Assembly (NCBI RefSeq): GCF_003932715.1
Contig: NZ_CP020700.1
Span: forward strand, 930,001-994,000
DNA from: Streptomyces tsukubensis
GTDB taxonomy: Bacteria > Actinomycetota > Actinomycetes > Streptomycetales > Streptomycetaceae
DNA: 64,000 nt
Direction of reading: 5' to 3'
Under the pieces are notes generated by a model, which was not told where the DNA came from, did no database searches, and saw nothing but the letters and a program-made list of their open reading frames with translations. The position numbers were made by a program, and so were the translations under genes. This document shows, piece after piece, positions 52,706 through 64,000 of the stretch. Every line of letters begins with the position of its first letter. Position 1 is the first letter of the stretch.

Positions 52706-52706
<1 letters not shown>
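50580..52706 (-). CDS. Receptor Ser/Thr kinase with periplasmic-binding-protein sensor (copy 2)
   Basis: The 708-residue paralogue has LGAGGMGVVYLAR, AVKVIQ, LVHRDVKPGNVLL and DFGIARS in an active PknB-type kinase domain, one membrane segment (RRFLTVAAGGAVLLAAGGGAALWAG) and a LivK-like sensor domain (VIGLHADLSGPQKADGTAQQRA, AVVGPTGYASAVAAV, ALYYTGTPERAA, GTAPAVGAAETYDAI). The start ATG at 52706 has AAGGAGGGCG upstream and shares one base with the lipoprotein stop. The lipoprotein may be its ligand or partner. Confidence 0.9.
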
Positions 52707-55341
<2,635 letters not shown>

Positions 55342-55348
55342 CCCGCCC

Positions 55349-55384
55349 CTCGCGGTCCCCGGTGATTTCGCCGGGGACCGCGAG
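55349..55384 (+). terminator. Perfect 14-bp terminator hairpin after gdhA
   Basis: CTCGCGGTCCCCGG (55349-55362), loop TGATTTCG, exact complement (55371-55384), 7 bp after the gdhA stop, followed by a purine-rich GGAAGAGG stretch and no T-tract. Confidence 0.85.
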
Positions 55385-55419
55385 GGAAGAGGGACCGGCC
55401 CGCCGGGGTTGGTAGAAAC

Positions 55420-56511
55420 ATGAACGACTCTGAGGCGCGGAACGTGGACGTGGTCGTCGTCGGTGCCGGACAGGCCGGGCTGTCCGCCGCCTACCATCTG
55501 CGGCGCATCGGGCTGGAGCCGGACCGTGATGTCGTGGTGCTCGACCATTCCCCGGGGCCGGGCGGCGCCTGGCAGTTCCGCTGGCCCTCCCTCACGTACG
55601 GGAGGGTCCACGGCATGCACGCGCTGCCGGGTATGGAGCTGACCGGGGCGGATCCGGACCGGCCTTCGTCCGAGGTGATCGGCGGCTACTTCCGGGAGTA
55701 CGAGGAGCGGTTCGGGCTGCGGGTGCGGCGGCCGGTGGATGTGACGGCGGTCCGGGAGGGGGACGGCGGGCGGCTGCTCGTGGAGTCGTCGGCGGGGAAC
55801 TGGTCGGCCCGGGCGCTGATCAACGCCACCGGGACCTGGGACCGGCCCTTCTGGCCGCACTATCCGGGGCAGGAGACCTTCCGGGGGCGGCAGCTGCACA
55901 CGGCGGGGTATCCGGGTCCCGTGGAGTTCGCGGGGCAGCGGGTCGTGGTGGTCGGGGGCGGGGCCTCGGGGACGCAGCATCTGATGGAGCTGGCGGAGCA
56001 CGCCGCCGCGACCACATGGGTGACCCGGCGGCCGCCGGTCTTCCGGGAGGGGCCCTTCGACGAGAACGTGGGCCGCTCGGTGGTGGCCCTGGTCGAGGAG
56101 CGGGTACGGAACGGGCTGCCGCCGCGGAGCGTGGTGTCCGTGACCGGGCTTCCGCTGACGGACGCGATCCGCGAGGCCCGGGCGAACGGGGTACTCGACC
56201 GGCTGCCGATGTTCGACCGGATCACCCCCACCGGGGTGGCCTGGGACGACGGCCGGACGGTCGACGCGGACGCGATCGTCTGGGCAACCGGCTTCCGGGC
56301 GGCCCTGGACCATCTGGCGCCGCTGCGGCTGCGGGAGCCGGGCGGCGGGATCCGGATGGACGGCACCCGCGCGGTCCGGGACGAGCGGGTCCATCTGATC
56401 GGCTACGGGCCGTCCGCCTCGACGGTCGGCGCCAACCGGGCCGGGCGGGCCGCGGTCACGGAGATCCGGAAGCTCCTGGAGCGCGAGCCCGCGCTCGTAC
56501 CGTCGGGCTGA
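55420..56511 (+). CDS. FAD/NAD(P)-dependent oxidoreductase, FMO-like
   Basis: The 363-residue flavoprotein has two Rossmann motifs: VVVVGAGQAGLSAAYHL (FAD, residues 11-27) and VVVVGGGASGTQHLMEL (NAD(P), about 175), plus ATGTWDRPFWPHYPGQETF and WATGFRAALDHL, all of flavin monooxygenase or Baeyer-Villiger type. Substrate unknown. It is convergent with the ABC exporter. Confidence 0.87.
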   Translation: MNDSEARNVDVVVVGAGQAGLSAAYHLRRIGLEPDRDVVVLDHSPGPGGAWQFRWPSLTYGRVHGMHALPGMELTGADPDRPSSEVIGGYFREYEERFGLRVRRPVDVTAVREGDGGRLLVESSAGNWSARALINATGTWDRPFWPHYPGQETFRGRQLHTAGYPGPVEFAGQRVVVVGGGASGTQHLMELAEHAAATTWVTRRPPVFREGPFDENVGRSVVALVEERVRNGLPPRSVVSVTGLPLTDAIREARANGVLDRLPMFDRITPTGVAWDDGRTVDADAIVWATGFRAALDHLAPLRLREPGGGIRMDGTRAVRDERVHLIGYGPSASTVGANRAGRAAVTEIRKLLEREPALVPSG

Positions 56512-56543
56512 CCGGCCGGGGCCGGTCCTCGGCGGGCCCGTCT

Positions 56544-56589
56544 CGCCCCCGGCACGCGCCGGAGCCCGCGGCGTGCCTCGCCGGGGGCG
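56544..56589. terminator. Bipartite hairpin between convergent genes
   Basis: CGCCCCCGG and CCGGGGGCG are exact 9-bp outer arms (56544-56552 and 56581-56589), with an inner CACGC/GCGTG stem (56553-56557 and 56571-56575) and a 5-base bulge. It is likely bidirectional. Confidence 0.55.
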
Positions 56590-56600
56590 GCCTCGCATGG

Positions 56601-58409
56601 TCACGGCACCGCCGGTACAGCCTCCCGGGCATGGCCGCGGATCAGTTCGGCGTAACGGCCCTCCAGCGCGAGCAGTTCGTCGTGCGTGCCCCGTTCGGCG
56701 ATCCGGCCGCCGTCGAGGACCACGATCTCGTCCGCGTCCCGGACGGTCGACAGCCGATGGGCGATGGTGATCGTGGTGCGCCCCGCCGAGAGCGCGTCGA
56801 TGGCCTGCTGCACGGCGTGCTCGGTACGGGTGTCGAGGGCGCTGGTCGCTTCGTCGAGGACGAGCACGGGCGGGTCCCGCAGAATCGTGCGGGCCAGGGC
56901 CAGCCGCTGCTTCTCACCGCCCGAGAAGCGGTAGCCGCGCTCCCCCACCAAGGTGTCGTAACCATCGGGGAGACCGGCGATGTGCTCGTGTATCTGCGCG
57001 GCCCGGGCCGCCGTCTCCAGTTCGGCGTCGGTGGCGTCGGGTTTGGCGAAGCGCAGATTCTCGGCGACGGAGGCATGGAAGAGGTACGTCTCCTGGGAGA
57101 CGACTCCGACGGACCGGGCGATGCTGTCGAAGTCGAGATCGCGGACGTCGACGCCGTCGAGGGTGACCCGGCCGTCGGTCACGTCGTACAACCGGGGTAC
57201 GAGATAGCTCAGGGTCGACTTGCCGGAGCCGGTCGGGCCCACCACCGCGAGGCTGCGGCCCGCCGGAACGGTGATGTCGATACCGTCGAGCGTCGGGGGC
57301 TGCCCGGCCTCGTATCCGAAGCGGACCCCTTCGAAGCGGACCTCGCCCCGGGCCTTCTCCAGTCTGACGGGGCGCTCGGGCTCGGTGATGTCCACCGGCA
57401 GGTCGAGGTATTCGAAGATGCGCTGGAACAGGGCGAGCGACGTCTGCATGTCCACACCCGTGGAGAGCAGGCTGACCGCGGGCCGGAACAACCCCTGCTG
57501 GAGGGAGACGAAGGCGACCAGGGTCCCGATGGAGATCGCCGCCCCGCCATGGGTCAGGGCCAGACCGGCGGCCCAGTAGATGACGGCGGGCATCGCCGCC
57601 ATGACGATGCCGATCACGGACATCCGCCAGCGCCCGGCCATGCTGGACCGGACTTCCAGATCGACGAGCTGCTCCGACTCCCGTGCGAAGGAGCGGGTCA
57701 GCGAATCGGCCCGCCCCATCGTGCGCCCCAGGAGGATGCCGCTGACGGAGAGGGACTCCGTCACCGTGGCGGCCATCGCCGCCATCTGCTTCTGCCGGTG
57801 CGTGGTGATCTTCTTGCGCTCGCGGCCGACCCGCCGGCTGATCCAGACGAACACCGGCAGCAGAAGCAGCGAGACCACCGTGAGCCGCCATTCGAGCGCG
57901 AGCATGGCGACGACGGTCGCGACCACAGCAGTGAGGTTGGAGACCAGGGAGGTGGCGGTGGAGGTGACGGTCGCCTGCATCCCGCCGATGTCGTTGGCGA
58001 TCCGGGACTGGACCTCGCCGGTGCGCGTCCGCGTGAAGAAGGCCAGGGGCATCTGCTGGAGCCGGGCATAGACAGCGGTCCGCAGATCGTGCATCACACG
58101 CTGGCCGACCGTGGTCGAGATCAGCGTCTGGAGCACACCGAAGACGCTGTTGAGCACGGCGGCGAGGATCATCCCGAGGGCCAGCAGACCGAGGAGCCCC
58201 GTGCGGCCCTGCGGAATCGCGGTGTCGAGAACGGCCTTCAGCAGGAACGGGGAGGCGACGGAGACGAGCGCCGACGCACCGACGAGCAGCCCGACGAGGG
58301 CGAGACGGCCCCGGTAGGGACGGAAGAGCCGGAGGATCCGCCGCACCTGCGCGGGCGGCTGCTCCGGCGTCCGGGCCGGGGGTGTCCAGGTGGACGTTTC
58401 TTGGCGCAT
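56601..58409 (-). CDS. ABC exporter, fused membrane and ATPase domains
   Basis: Half-transporter of the type IV exporter class. The 602-residue protein has six membrane helices (from LFRPYRGRLALVGLLVGASAL) and an intact nucleotide-binding domain: Walker A VVGPTGSGKSTLSYLVPRLYD, Q loop SQETYLF, signature FSGGEKQRLALARTIL, Walker B VLVLDEATSALD and switch His ITIAHRLS. It is divergent from a MarR gene, which probably represses it in response to an exported compound. ATG 58409 has GGAGGGAG upstream. Substrate unknown. Confidence 0.93.
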   Translation of the reverse strand: MRQETSTWTPPARTPEQPPAQVRRILRLFRPYRGRLALVGLLVGASALVSVASPFLLKAVLDTAIPQGRTGLLGLLALGMILAAVLNSVFGVLQTLISTTVGQRVMHDLRTAVYARLQQMPLAFFTRTRTGEVQSRIANDIGGMQATVTSTATSLVSNLTAVVATVVAMLALEWRLTVVSLLLLPVFVWISRRVGRERKKITTHRQKQMAAMAATVTESLSVSGILLGRTMGRADSLTRSFARESEQLVDLEVRSSMAGRWRMSVIGIVMAAMPAVIYWAAGLALTHGGAAISIGTLVAFVSLQQGLFRPAVSLLSTGVDMQTSLALFQRIFEYLDLPVDITEPERPVRLEKARGEVRFEGVRFGYEAGQPPTLDGIDITVPAGRSLAVVGPTGSGKSTLSYLVPRLYDVTDGRVTLDGVDVRDLDFDSIARSVGVVSQETYLFHASVAENLRFAKPDATDAELETAARAAQIHEHIAGLPDGYDTLVGERGYRFSGGEKQRLALARTILRDPPVLVLDEATSALDTRTEHAVQQAIDALSAGRTTITIAHRLSTVRDADEIVVLDGGRIAERGTHDELLALEGRYAELIRGHAREAVPAVP

Positions 58410-58479
58410 GGTCTCCCTCCGCGGCCCGGCACCGGGCCCGCCCGGGTCGCCGTCCGGCACGACGACAAAGCGAGCATAG

Positions 58480-58523
58480 TTCATAGTTACCTATATGCAC
58501 AATGAATAACGTCCTGATATTGT
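58480..58523. promoter_or_regulatory. AT-rich divergent promoter/operator of exporter and MarR genes
   Basis: This is the most AT-rich stretch of the window. It holds TTCAT (58480-58484) and ATGAA (58502-58506) as inverted arms, the small palindrome ATAG-N4-CTAT (58483-58494), and TATTGT (58518-58523) preceded by TGA as an extended -10 ending 6 bp before the MarR ATG. Autorepression by MarR is inferred. Confidence 0.5.
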
Positions 58524-58529
58524 TCCCGT

Positions 58530-58976
58530 ATGACCACACCCGAGCCCGACGGCCTGCTGGCCGAGCAGTTGCTGCGGCTGACCCGGCGGATCCACCGCAG
58601 TCAGCAGCGCAGGCTGGAGTCGGCCGGAGTGGCGATCACCCCCGCGCAGTCACGGCTGCTGCGCGCCCTCGCCCAGGAGGAGCGGCCGCCGCGGATGGCC
58701 GACCTCGCGGCCCGTCTGGAGGTGGTGCCGCGTGCGGTGACCACCCTGGTGGACGGTCTGGAGGCGGCGGGCCGGGTCCGCCGCGCCCCCGACGCGGAGA
58801 ACCGCCGGGTGATACGGGTCGAGCTGACCGACACCGGCCGCGCCACCCTCCGCGCCCTGCGGGAGGCCCGCCGCGAGGCCGCGGAGGACATCCTGTCCCC
58901 GCTCACCCCCCGCCAGCGCGCGGACTTCGGCGCCCTGCTGTCGACCCTGGTGGACTCGGGCCCGCACACCTGCTGA
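58530..58976 (+). CDS. MarR-family transcriptional regulator
   Basis: The 148-residue protein has the winged HTH (TPAQSRLLRALAQEERPPRMADLAARLEVVPRAVTTLVDGLEAAGRVRRAPDAENRRVIRVELTDTG) with the DxRxxR-like DAENRRV wing. It is divergent from an ABC exporter, whose promoter it probably controls. ATG 58530 has no ribosome site and a -10 ending 6 bp before it, so it is probably leaderless. Confidence 0.92.
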   Translation: MTTPEPDGLLAEQLLRLTRRIHRSQQRRLESAGVAITPAQSRLLRALAQEERPPRMADLAARLEVVPRAVTTLVDGLEAAGRVRRAPDAENRRVIRVELTDTGRATLRALREARREAAEDILSPLTPRQRADFGALLSTLVDSGPHTC

Positions 58977-59035
58977 CGCGAAACCCCGCGGGGCGGGGAG
59001 CGCTGCAACGGCGTCGACTACGGCACGGTGAATCC

Positions 59036-59247
59036 GGGACCATCCCCGCGTCCGTGGGGAGCACAAGGTCAGCGTCGATGTCGACGGCCCGCCCGGGGGG
59101 CCATCCCCGCGCCCACGGGGAGCACAGCGAGTACACCCACTTCCTGCACTCCGGAACCGGGCCATCCCCGCGCCCGCGGGGAGCACTAGGCCGCGGCCGG
59201 GGTACCGCGCCAGAGCCGGGGGCCATCCCCGCACTCGTGGGGAGCAC
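59036..59247 (-). CRISPR. Short type I-E-like CRISPR array, 4 repeats, no cas genes
   Basis: Four copies of a 29-nt unit end at 59064, 59125, 59186 and 59247, exactly 61 bp apart, giving three 32-bp spacers (59065-59096, 59126-59157, 59187-59218). Read on the minus strand the repeat is GTGCTCCCC, a 9-nt variable middle, then GGGGATGGCCC (last bases vary), the usual streptomycete I-E form with a CCCC/GGGG stem. The copies differ from each other in the middle (GCGCCCGCG, GCGCCCACG, GCGTCCGTG, GCACTCGTG on the plus strand), which is unusual decay for so short an array. No cas gene lies in the window. Confidence 0.85.
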
Positions 59248-59528
59248 CTCCGTGACCTGCGACCCTACTCCTCACTCCCTCCCGTTCCCATCCGCTTCGC
59301 CCACTCCGGCATTCCGCTCCGCACATCACCTTCAGGAACATTCCCCCACCGCCGCCGACCGGGAAGCGCATGGCCACCCGGCCCGCAAGGGCGCCCAACC
59401 CGCCATCGGTCCCCGCACCGGCCCACCCGCCCCAGCGGCCCTCTTGCGCATCAGCGATCTCAACCACCATCGTGCTGACCGAGGTTCAGCAACAGCAGCG
59501 CACCATCAGCTCCCCCACTGGAGGGTCG
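59248..59528. other. Region between CRISPR array and GH109-like gene
   Basis: The 281 bp after the last repeat would contain the leader if the array is read leftwards. It is C-rich (CCCTACTCCTCACTCCCTCC around 59264) and shows no further repeat. It also must hold the GH109-like gene promoter. Confidence 0.3.
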
Positions 59529-61004
59529 ATGAACGACGCAGCCACACCTGACCACGGTTCCGACAACGATGTCCCGGACTCCCACCTGCCCTCCGGCGGA
59601 CCCACCCGGCGGTCCGTGCTGCGGACCTCCGCCGGGGTCGCCGGAGCAGGGGTCGCCGCCGGAGCCGCCGGAACCTTCGGCGCCCCGCCGGCCACCGCGG
59701 TGGAAGCCGCCGACGCGGCATCCGCGGCAGACGGATACGCCGCCTCTCCCCCGCGCCGCGGCCGGACCATGGCCGGTGTCCCCTTCGAACGCCGCAGCAC
59801 CGTACGGGTCGGCATCATCGGCCTCGGCAACCGCGGCGGCAGCATGATCGACCTGTTCCTCGCCCTGCCCGGGGTGAGAGTCGTCGCCCTCTGCGACCCG
59901 GTGAAGGCGAAGTGCGAACGCGCCGCCGCCAAGGTCGTGGCGGCCGGGCAGCCCTCCCCCGCCGTCTACGCCAAGGGCGAGGACGACTACCGCGACCTCT
60001 GCGAGCGCGGGGACCTCGACCTGGTCTATGTCGCCACGCCCTGGGAGACCCACTTCGCCATGGCCGAGGCAGCGCTCCTCGGCGGCAAGCACGTCGGCGT
60101 GGAGTGTCCCGTCGCGATGCGGCTCGACGAGCTGTGGGCCCTGGTCGACCTCTCCGAGCGCACCCGCCGCCACTGCATGCAGCTGGAGAACTGCTGCTAC
60201 GGCAGGAACGAGATGCGGGTCCTGCGGATGGCACACGCGGGCCTGTTCGGGGAGCTGCTGCACGGAGCGGGCGCGTACAACCACGATCTGCGCGAGCTGA
60301 TGTTCGACCCGGCTTACTACGAGGGGCCCTGGCGGCGGCTGTGGCACACCAGACTCCGCGGCGATCTCTATCCGAACCACGGATTCGGCCCGGTGGCGAA
60401 CTACATGGACGTCAACCGGGGCGACCGGGTCGTCAGCATCTCCAGCTTCGGCACCCCCGCGCTGGGCCTCGCCGAGTACCGCGAGGCGCACATGGCACCG
60501 GGAGACCCCAGCTTCAAGGAGTCGTACGTCTCCGCGGACCGCACGGTCAGCATGGTGCGGACGGCGAAGGGCCGGATCATCAGGCTGGAGCACGATGTGT
60601 CGACCCCGCACCCGTACAGCAGGATCAACAGCCTCGGCGGCACCAAGGGCGTCTTCGAGGACTATCCGGCACGGATCTACGTCGAGCCCGATCACACCGA
60701 CCACCGCTGGGGCGATTTCGCCCGGTACGCCGACTGGGACCACTGGCTGTGGAAGGAGCACGCCAATCCGCCCGGCGGCCACGGCGGCATGGACTACATC
60801 ATGCTCTTCCGCCTCGTGCAGACCATGCGCCTCGGGCTGGTCCCCGACTTCGACGTGTACGACGCGGCGGTCTGGACGGCGCCGGTGCCGCTGAGCCACC
60901 TGTCGATCAAGGCTCAGGGCGCCCCGCTGCCGATACCCGACTTCACCCGGGGCGAGTGGCGGCGGACCCGGCCGGGTGTGGATTCGGCCAAACCTTCGGA
61001 CTGA
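59529..61004 (+). CDS. Gfo/Idh/MocA-family protein, GH109-like, Tat-exported
   Basis: Predicted secreted NAD-dependent glycosidase or sugar oxidoreductase, resembling alpha-N-acetylgalactosaminidase GH109. The 491-residue protein has a Tat signal ([23 protein letters not shown]), the Rossmann [68 protein letters not shown], and [20 protein letters not shown], the GH109 signature region (xLENCCY). RBS GGAGGG before ATG 59529. Substrate unproven. A small hairpin spans its stop. Confidence 0.85.
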   Translation: MNDAATPDHGSDNDVPDSHLPSGGPTRRSVLRTSAGVAGAGVAAGAAGTFGAPPATAVEAADAASAADGYAASPPRRGRTMAGVPFERRSTVRVGIIGLGNRGGSMIDLFLALPGVRVVALCDPVKAKCERAAAKVVAAGQPSPAVYAKGEDDYRDLCERGDLDLVYVATPWETHFAMAEAALLGGKHVGVECPVAMRLDELWALVDLSERTRRHCMQLENCCYGRNEMRVLRMAHAGLFGELLHGAGAYNHDLRELMFDPAYYEGPWRRLWHTRLRGDLYPNHGFGPVANYMDVNRGDRVVSISSFGTPALGLAEYREAHMAPGDPSFKESYVSADRTVSMVRTAKGRIIRLEHDVSTPHPYSRINSLGGTKGVFEDYPARIYVEPDHTDHRWGDFARYADWDHWLWKEHANPPGGHGGMDYIMLFRLVQTMRLGLVPDFDVYDAAVWTAPVPLSHLSIKAQGAPLPIPDFTRGEWRRTRPGVDSAKPSD

Positions 61005-61011
61005 TCCGAAG
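60994..61011 (+). terminator. Small hairpin with the stop codon in its loop
   Basis: CTTCGGA (60994-61000), loop CTGA holding the TGA stop, TCCGAAG (61005-61011). No T-tract follows. A weak terminator at most. Confidence 0.35.
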
Positions 61012-61113
61012 AGTCCCTCTTGAACCCGAGTGCGGTGGAGGGCCCGGGGGAGCGGGAGCCCGGCACGGCTGCCGCTCCCCACCCCCTGTGGAGGTACTCA
61101 CAACGCCCGAAAA

Positions 61114-61129
61114 CCGATTGCGCAATCGG
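61114..61129. promoter_or_regulatory. Perfect 16-bp palindrome upstream of the ABC exporter
   Basis: CCGATTGCGCAATCGG is its own reverse complement. It lies 55 bp before the exporter ATG (61184) and is the most AT-balanced site in the gap. It is a likely operator or activator site. The cognate regulator is not in the window. Confidence 0.5.
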
Positions 61130-61183
61130 GTCCGGTGGAGCGAACCTTGCACGGTTTGCACCACCCTCGACCTGTGCTGGGAC

Positions 61184-63016
61184 ATGATGCAGATCCACAA
61201 TCTTCCCTACAGAGATCCCGGTAAACCTGATGTGCGTTCGGGCGCGCGATTTCTGGTCTGGCTCTTCCGGCATCAGCTCGGCGGCCAGGCGAGAGCCCTC
61301 GGCTGGGGTTTGCTCAACCAGCTCTGCATCGCCGGTCTGGCGGTGGGCACCGGGATCGCCGTCCAGGCAGTGGTCGACCGGGACGGCAGAGGGCTGGCCC
61401 TCGCGGGGCTGCTGATCGCCGGGCTGGGCATCGGCATCGCGCTCGGGGACGCGATGCTGCACCGGGCGACCGTCACCAACTGGATCACCGCCGCCGCCCG
61501 TGCCCAGCAGCTGCTGGCCCGCAAGACCGCCGACCTCGGCTCCGTCCTGACCCGCAGGGTCGCGGCGGGCGAGGTCGTCGCCGTCTCGACCGGCGATGTG
61601 GAGAAGATCGGCTGGATCGTCGAGGCGATGTCCCGCTTCGTGGCCGCCGCGACGACGGTGCTCATCGTCTGTACCGCGCTGGTGATCTACCAGCCTGCCC
61701 TCGGCGTCGTCGTCGCCATCGGCTTCCCCGTCGTCGCCCTGGCGGTGCTGCCGCTGCTGCCGCACGCCTCCGCCCGCGCCGACATCCAGCGCGAGAAGGC
61801 CGGATACGCGACCGAGCTGGCCGCCGACACGGTCGCGGGACTGCGCGTGCTGCGCGGTATCGGCGGCGAGGAACTCTTCCTGAACCGCTACCGGGAGGCT
61901 TCGCAGGAGGTGCGCGGCGCCGCCGTACGCGCCGCCCGCACCTGGTCGCTGATCTCCGCCGTGCAGGTGCTGCTGCCCGGCGCACTGATGCTGACAGTGG
62001 TGGCGTACGGTGCCCAGCTGGCCCTCGACGGCCGGATCACCGTCGGCGAGCTGGTCACGGTGTACAGCGCGGTGCTGCTGGCCCAGCACCCGATGCGGAA
62101 CGTCGAAGAGATCGCCCTGGCCTACTCGTACTCGAAGCCGTCCGCCAAGCGGGCGGCCCGGGTGCTGGCGCTGGAGCGGACGGTCACCACGACCGGCCAC
62201 GACCACGGGCGCCCGACCGGTGATCTGTACGACCCGGTGACGGGCCTGCTGGCGCCCGAGGGTCTGCTGACCGCCGTCGTCTGCGGCGACCCGGACGCCG
62301 CCGGAAACCTGGCCGAACGGCTGGGCGGACACCCGGCAGGCGACGTCGTCCCGGCGCGGGACGGTGACGAGCCGGAGTCGGATACGGCGCCGGTCGCCCC
62401 GGCGGCCCCCTCCGTGACGCTCGGAAAGGTCCCGCTGGACGAACTGCCGCTGGAGGAGGCACGGACCGCAGTCCTGGTCCAGGACAAGGAGCCGGTGCTG
62501 CTCTCCGGCACGCTGCGGGAGCTGCTGGACGTGCCTTCGTCCGGCCGGGTCTCCGCCGCGGACGCGCTGGGCGCGGCCCAGTGCGGCGATGTCCTCGACG
62601 CGCTGGCCCGGGCGGCGACGGGCACGGACGGCGCGGCCGACCCCATGGAGACCCCGATCACGGAACGCGGCAGGTCGCTCTCCGGCGGCCAGCGCCAGCG
62701 GCTGGCACTGGCCCGCTCCCTGGTGACCGACCCGGAAGTGCTGGTGCTCGACGAGCCGACCTCGGCCGTGGACTCGCACACCGAGGCCCGGATCGCCGCG
62801 GGCATCCAACAGCTCCGGGACACCCGCACGACCGTGGTCCTCGCCTCCTCGCCGCTGCTGCTCGACCTGGCGGACCGGGTGGTCCTGGTGGACGGCGACA
62901 CGGTCGCCGCCGTCGGCACCCACCGCGAGTTGCTGCGGTCCGAGCCCCGCTACCGGGCCGTCGTCGCCCGTGAGCCCGAGCCCGGCGCCGGACGGACGGC
63001 CGGTGTCCCCGCCTGA
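61184..63016 (+). CDS. ABC exporter subunit with degenerate ATP site
   Basis: First half of a heterodimeric exporter. The 610-residue protein has six membrane helices (from [20 protein letters not shown] to [12 protein letters not shown]) and a nucleotide-binding domain in which the signature [15 protein letters not shown] and Walker [14 protein letters not shown] are intact, but the Walker A position reads [18 protein letters not shown] without GK(S/T) and the switch His is lost ([11 protein letters not shown]). The Q loop also is altered ([14 protein letters not shown]). ATP binding at this site is therefore unlikely. The catalytic site is expected in the partner gene that follows. ATG 61184 (MMQIHN) has no obvious ribosome site; ATG 61187 is the alternative. 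Confidence 0.82.
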   Translation: MMQIHNLPYRDPGKPDVRSGARFLVWLFRHQLGGQARALGWGLLNQLCIAGLAVGTGIAVQAVVDRDGRGLALAGLLIAGLGIGIALGDAMLHRATVTNWITAAARAQQLLARKTADLGSVLTRRVAAGEVVAVSTGDVEKIGWIVEAMSRFVAAATTVLIVCTALVIYQPALGVVVAIGFPVVALAVLPLLPHASARADIQREKAGYATELAADTVAGLRVLRGIGGEELFLNRYREASQEVRGAAVRAARTWSLISAVQVLLPGALMLTVVAYGAQLALDGRITVGELVTVYSAVLLAQHPMRNVEEIALAYSYSKPSAKRAARVLALERTVTTTGHDHGRPTGDLYDPVTGLLAPEGLLTAVVCGDPDAAGNLAERLGGHPAGDVVPARDGDEPESDTAPVAPAAPSVTLGKVPLDELPLEEARTAVLVQDKEPVLLSGTLRELLDVPSSGRVSAADALGAAQCGDVLDALARAATGTDGAADPMETPITERGRSLSGGQRQRLALARSLVTDPEVLVLDEPTSAVDSHTEARIAAGIQQLRDTRTTVVLASSPLLLDLADRVVLVDGDTVAAVGTHRELLRSEPRYRAVVAREPEPGAGRTAGVPA

Positions 63017-63069
63017 CCAGCGGGCCCGGCAGTTGCCATGCACACCTTCAGCCTTCAGGAGGAATGACC

Positions 63070-64000
63070 ATGTTCCGGGTGATGCCGCCGGAGTACGATC
63101 CGGCGGCCCCCGAGTCGGCGACGACTCTGCCCGTCGCCGGCGCGGCCACCGTTCGGTCCTACGCGGGGGAACTGATACGCCGGCACCGCCGCGCCTTCAC
63201 CGCTCTGATCACGGTCCAGGCGCTCGCGGTGCTCGCCTCGATGGTGGGTCCGTATCTGCTGGGATCCGTGGTGAACCGGCTCGAAGAGGGCGCGCGCGAG
63301 CTGCCTCTGGGCCGCACGATCGCACTGTTCACGGTCGCGCTGCTGCTCCAGACGTTGTTCGTCCGGATGGTGGCGCTGCGCGGGGTGACGCTCGGCGAGG
63401 AGATGCTCGCCGATCTGCGCGAGGACTTCCTCGTACGGTCGGTGCGGCTGCCTCCGGGGGTGCTGGAGCGCGCGGGGACCGGTGATCTGCTCTCCCGGAT
63501 CACGACCGATATCGACCGGCTCGCCAATGCCATGCGGGAGGCCGTGCCGCAGCTCGCCATCGGGGTGGTGTGGGCGGGGCTGCTGATCGCCGGACTCGCG
63601 GTCACGGCACCGCCGCTGGCCCTGTCCGTCCTGGTCGCCGCTCCCCTGCTGATCGTCGCCTGCCGGTGGTACTTCCGCCGGGCGCCTTCGGCCTACCGCT
63701 CGGAGGCCGCCGGATACGCGGGCGTGGCCGCCGCTCTCGCCGAGACCGTCGACGCGGGCCGCACCGTCGAGTCCCACCGGCTGGGGCGCCGCCGGATCGA
63801 ACTCTCGGACCGGCGGGTCAAGGAGTGGGCCGCCTGGGAGCGGTACACGCTCTATCTGCGCTCCGTGCTCTTCCCCGTGGTCAACACGGCCCACACCGTG
63901 GTCCTCGTCTCCGTGCTGATGATGGGCGGCGTGTTTGTGCTCAAGGGCTGGCTGGACATCGGCCAGCTGACCACGGGCGCCCTGCTGGCACAGATGCTGG
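63070..64000 (+). CDS. ABC exporter partner subunit (partial, cut by window end)
   Basis: The open frame runs off the right edge, so only the membrane domain is visible (about 310 residues): [137 protein letters not shown] 63070 has AGGAGG 8 bases upstream; ATG 63064 is too close to it. With the preceding gene it should form a heterodimer in which this subunit carries the canonical Walker A. That domain is outside the window and not seen. Confidence 0.85.
   Translation, partial: MFRVMPPEYDPAAPESATTLPVAGAATVRSYAGELIRRHRRAFTALITVQALAVLASMVGPYLLGSVVNRLEEGARELPLGRTIALFTVALLLQTLFVRMVALRGVTLGEEMLADLREDFLVRSVRLPPGVLERAGTGDLLSRITTDIDRLANAMREAVPQLAIGVVWAGLLIAGLAVTAPPLALSVLVAAPLLIVACRWYFRRAPSAYRSEAAGYAGVAAALAETVDAGRTVESHRLGRRRIELSDRRVKEWAAWERYTLYLRSVLFPVVNTAHTVVLVSVLMMGGVFVLKGWLDIGQLTTGALLAQML

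Overview
The window is very GC-rich actinobacterial chromosome. The codon use, leaderless-looking regulator starts, a SigB/SigF-type sigma factor, near-absence of TTA codons and the many Streptomyces-type families all point to Streptomyces or a close relative. I see no tRNA, rRNA, transposase, integrase or replication origin. Both ends cut through genes: a muconate cycloisomerase on the left and an ABC exporter on the right.

Layout. (1) 1-9242: a complete catechol branch of the beta-ketoadipate pathway in one tightly overlapping operon (catB-catA-catC-pcaI-pcaJ-pcaF-pcaD), followed by a GAF/Fis regulator and an aldehyde dehydrogenase. Together these take catechol through muconate, muconolactone and 3-oxoadipate to succinyl-CoA and acetyl-CoA. 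(2) 9239-11999: a type III polyketide synthase and a divergent cysteine desulfurase. (3) 12064-15500: a WXG100-like/ESX-like trio of unknown function. (4) 15825-24206: sigma factor, small membrane protein, transketolase, thioredoxin-like ferredoxin, cupin, a cold-shock protein with an attenuator-like leader, and a large secreted subtilase.

(5) 24497-43117 is the most interesting region. Thirteen minus-strand genes form what looks like an NTP-dependent biological-conflict (immunity or stress) island. The order of transcription is: CHAT protease, macro-domain protein, a terminator-like hairpin, then an 11-gene operon of a small unknown protein, vWA, PP2C phosphatase, atypical protein kinase, radical SAM enzyme, coiled-coil protein, ClpB-like AAA+ ATPase, Hsp70-like ATPase, double-GTPase 1, GTPase-associated protein 1 (GAP1) and double-GTPase 2. 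Neighbouring genes in the operon mostly overlap by ATGA/GTGA or abut within a few bases. The only TTA (bldA-dependent) codons I found in the window are in two of these genes, the macro gene (one) and the PP2C gene (two), which suggests developmental control of the system.

(6) 43255-48316: a membrane-anchored coiled-coil protein divergent from a TetR gene across a 35-bp palindromic operator, a small membrane protein, a GNAT acetyltransferase, a second TetR divergent from a DoxX-type protein, and a Tat-like secreted protein. (7) 48318-53584: two paralogous receptor-like Ser/Thr kinases with periplasmic-binding-protein sensor domains, plus a lipoprotein. (8) 53983-58976: NADP-type glutamate dehydrogenase, an FMO-like flavoprotein, and an ABC exporter divergent from a MarR gene. 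(9) 59036-59247: a short, degenerate type I-E-like CRISPR array with no cas genes in the window. (10) 59529-64000: a Tat-exported GH109-like Gfo/Idh/MocA protein and a two-gene ABC exporter whose first subunit has a degenerate ATP site.

All assignments come from reading sequence and motifs. No database search was run.
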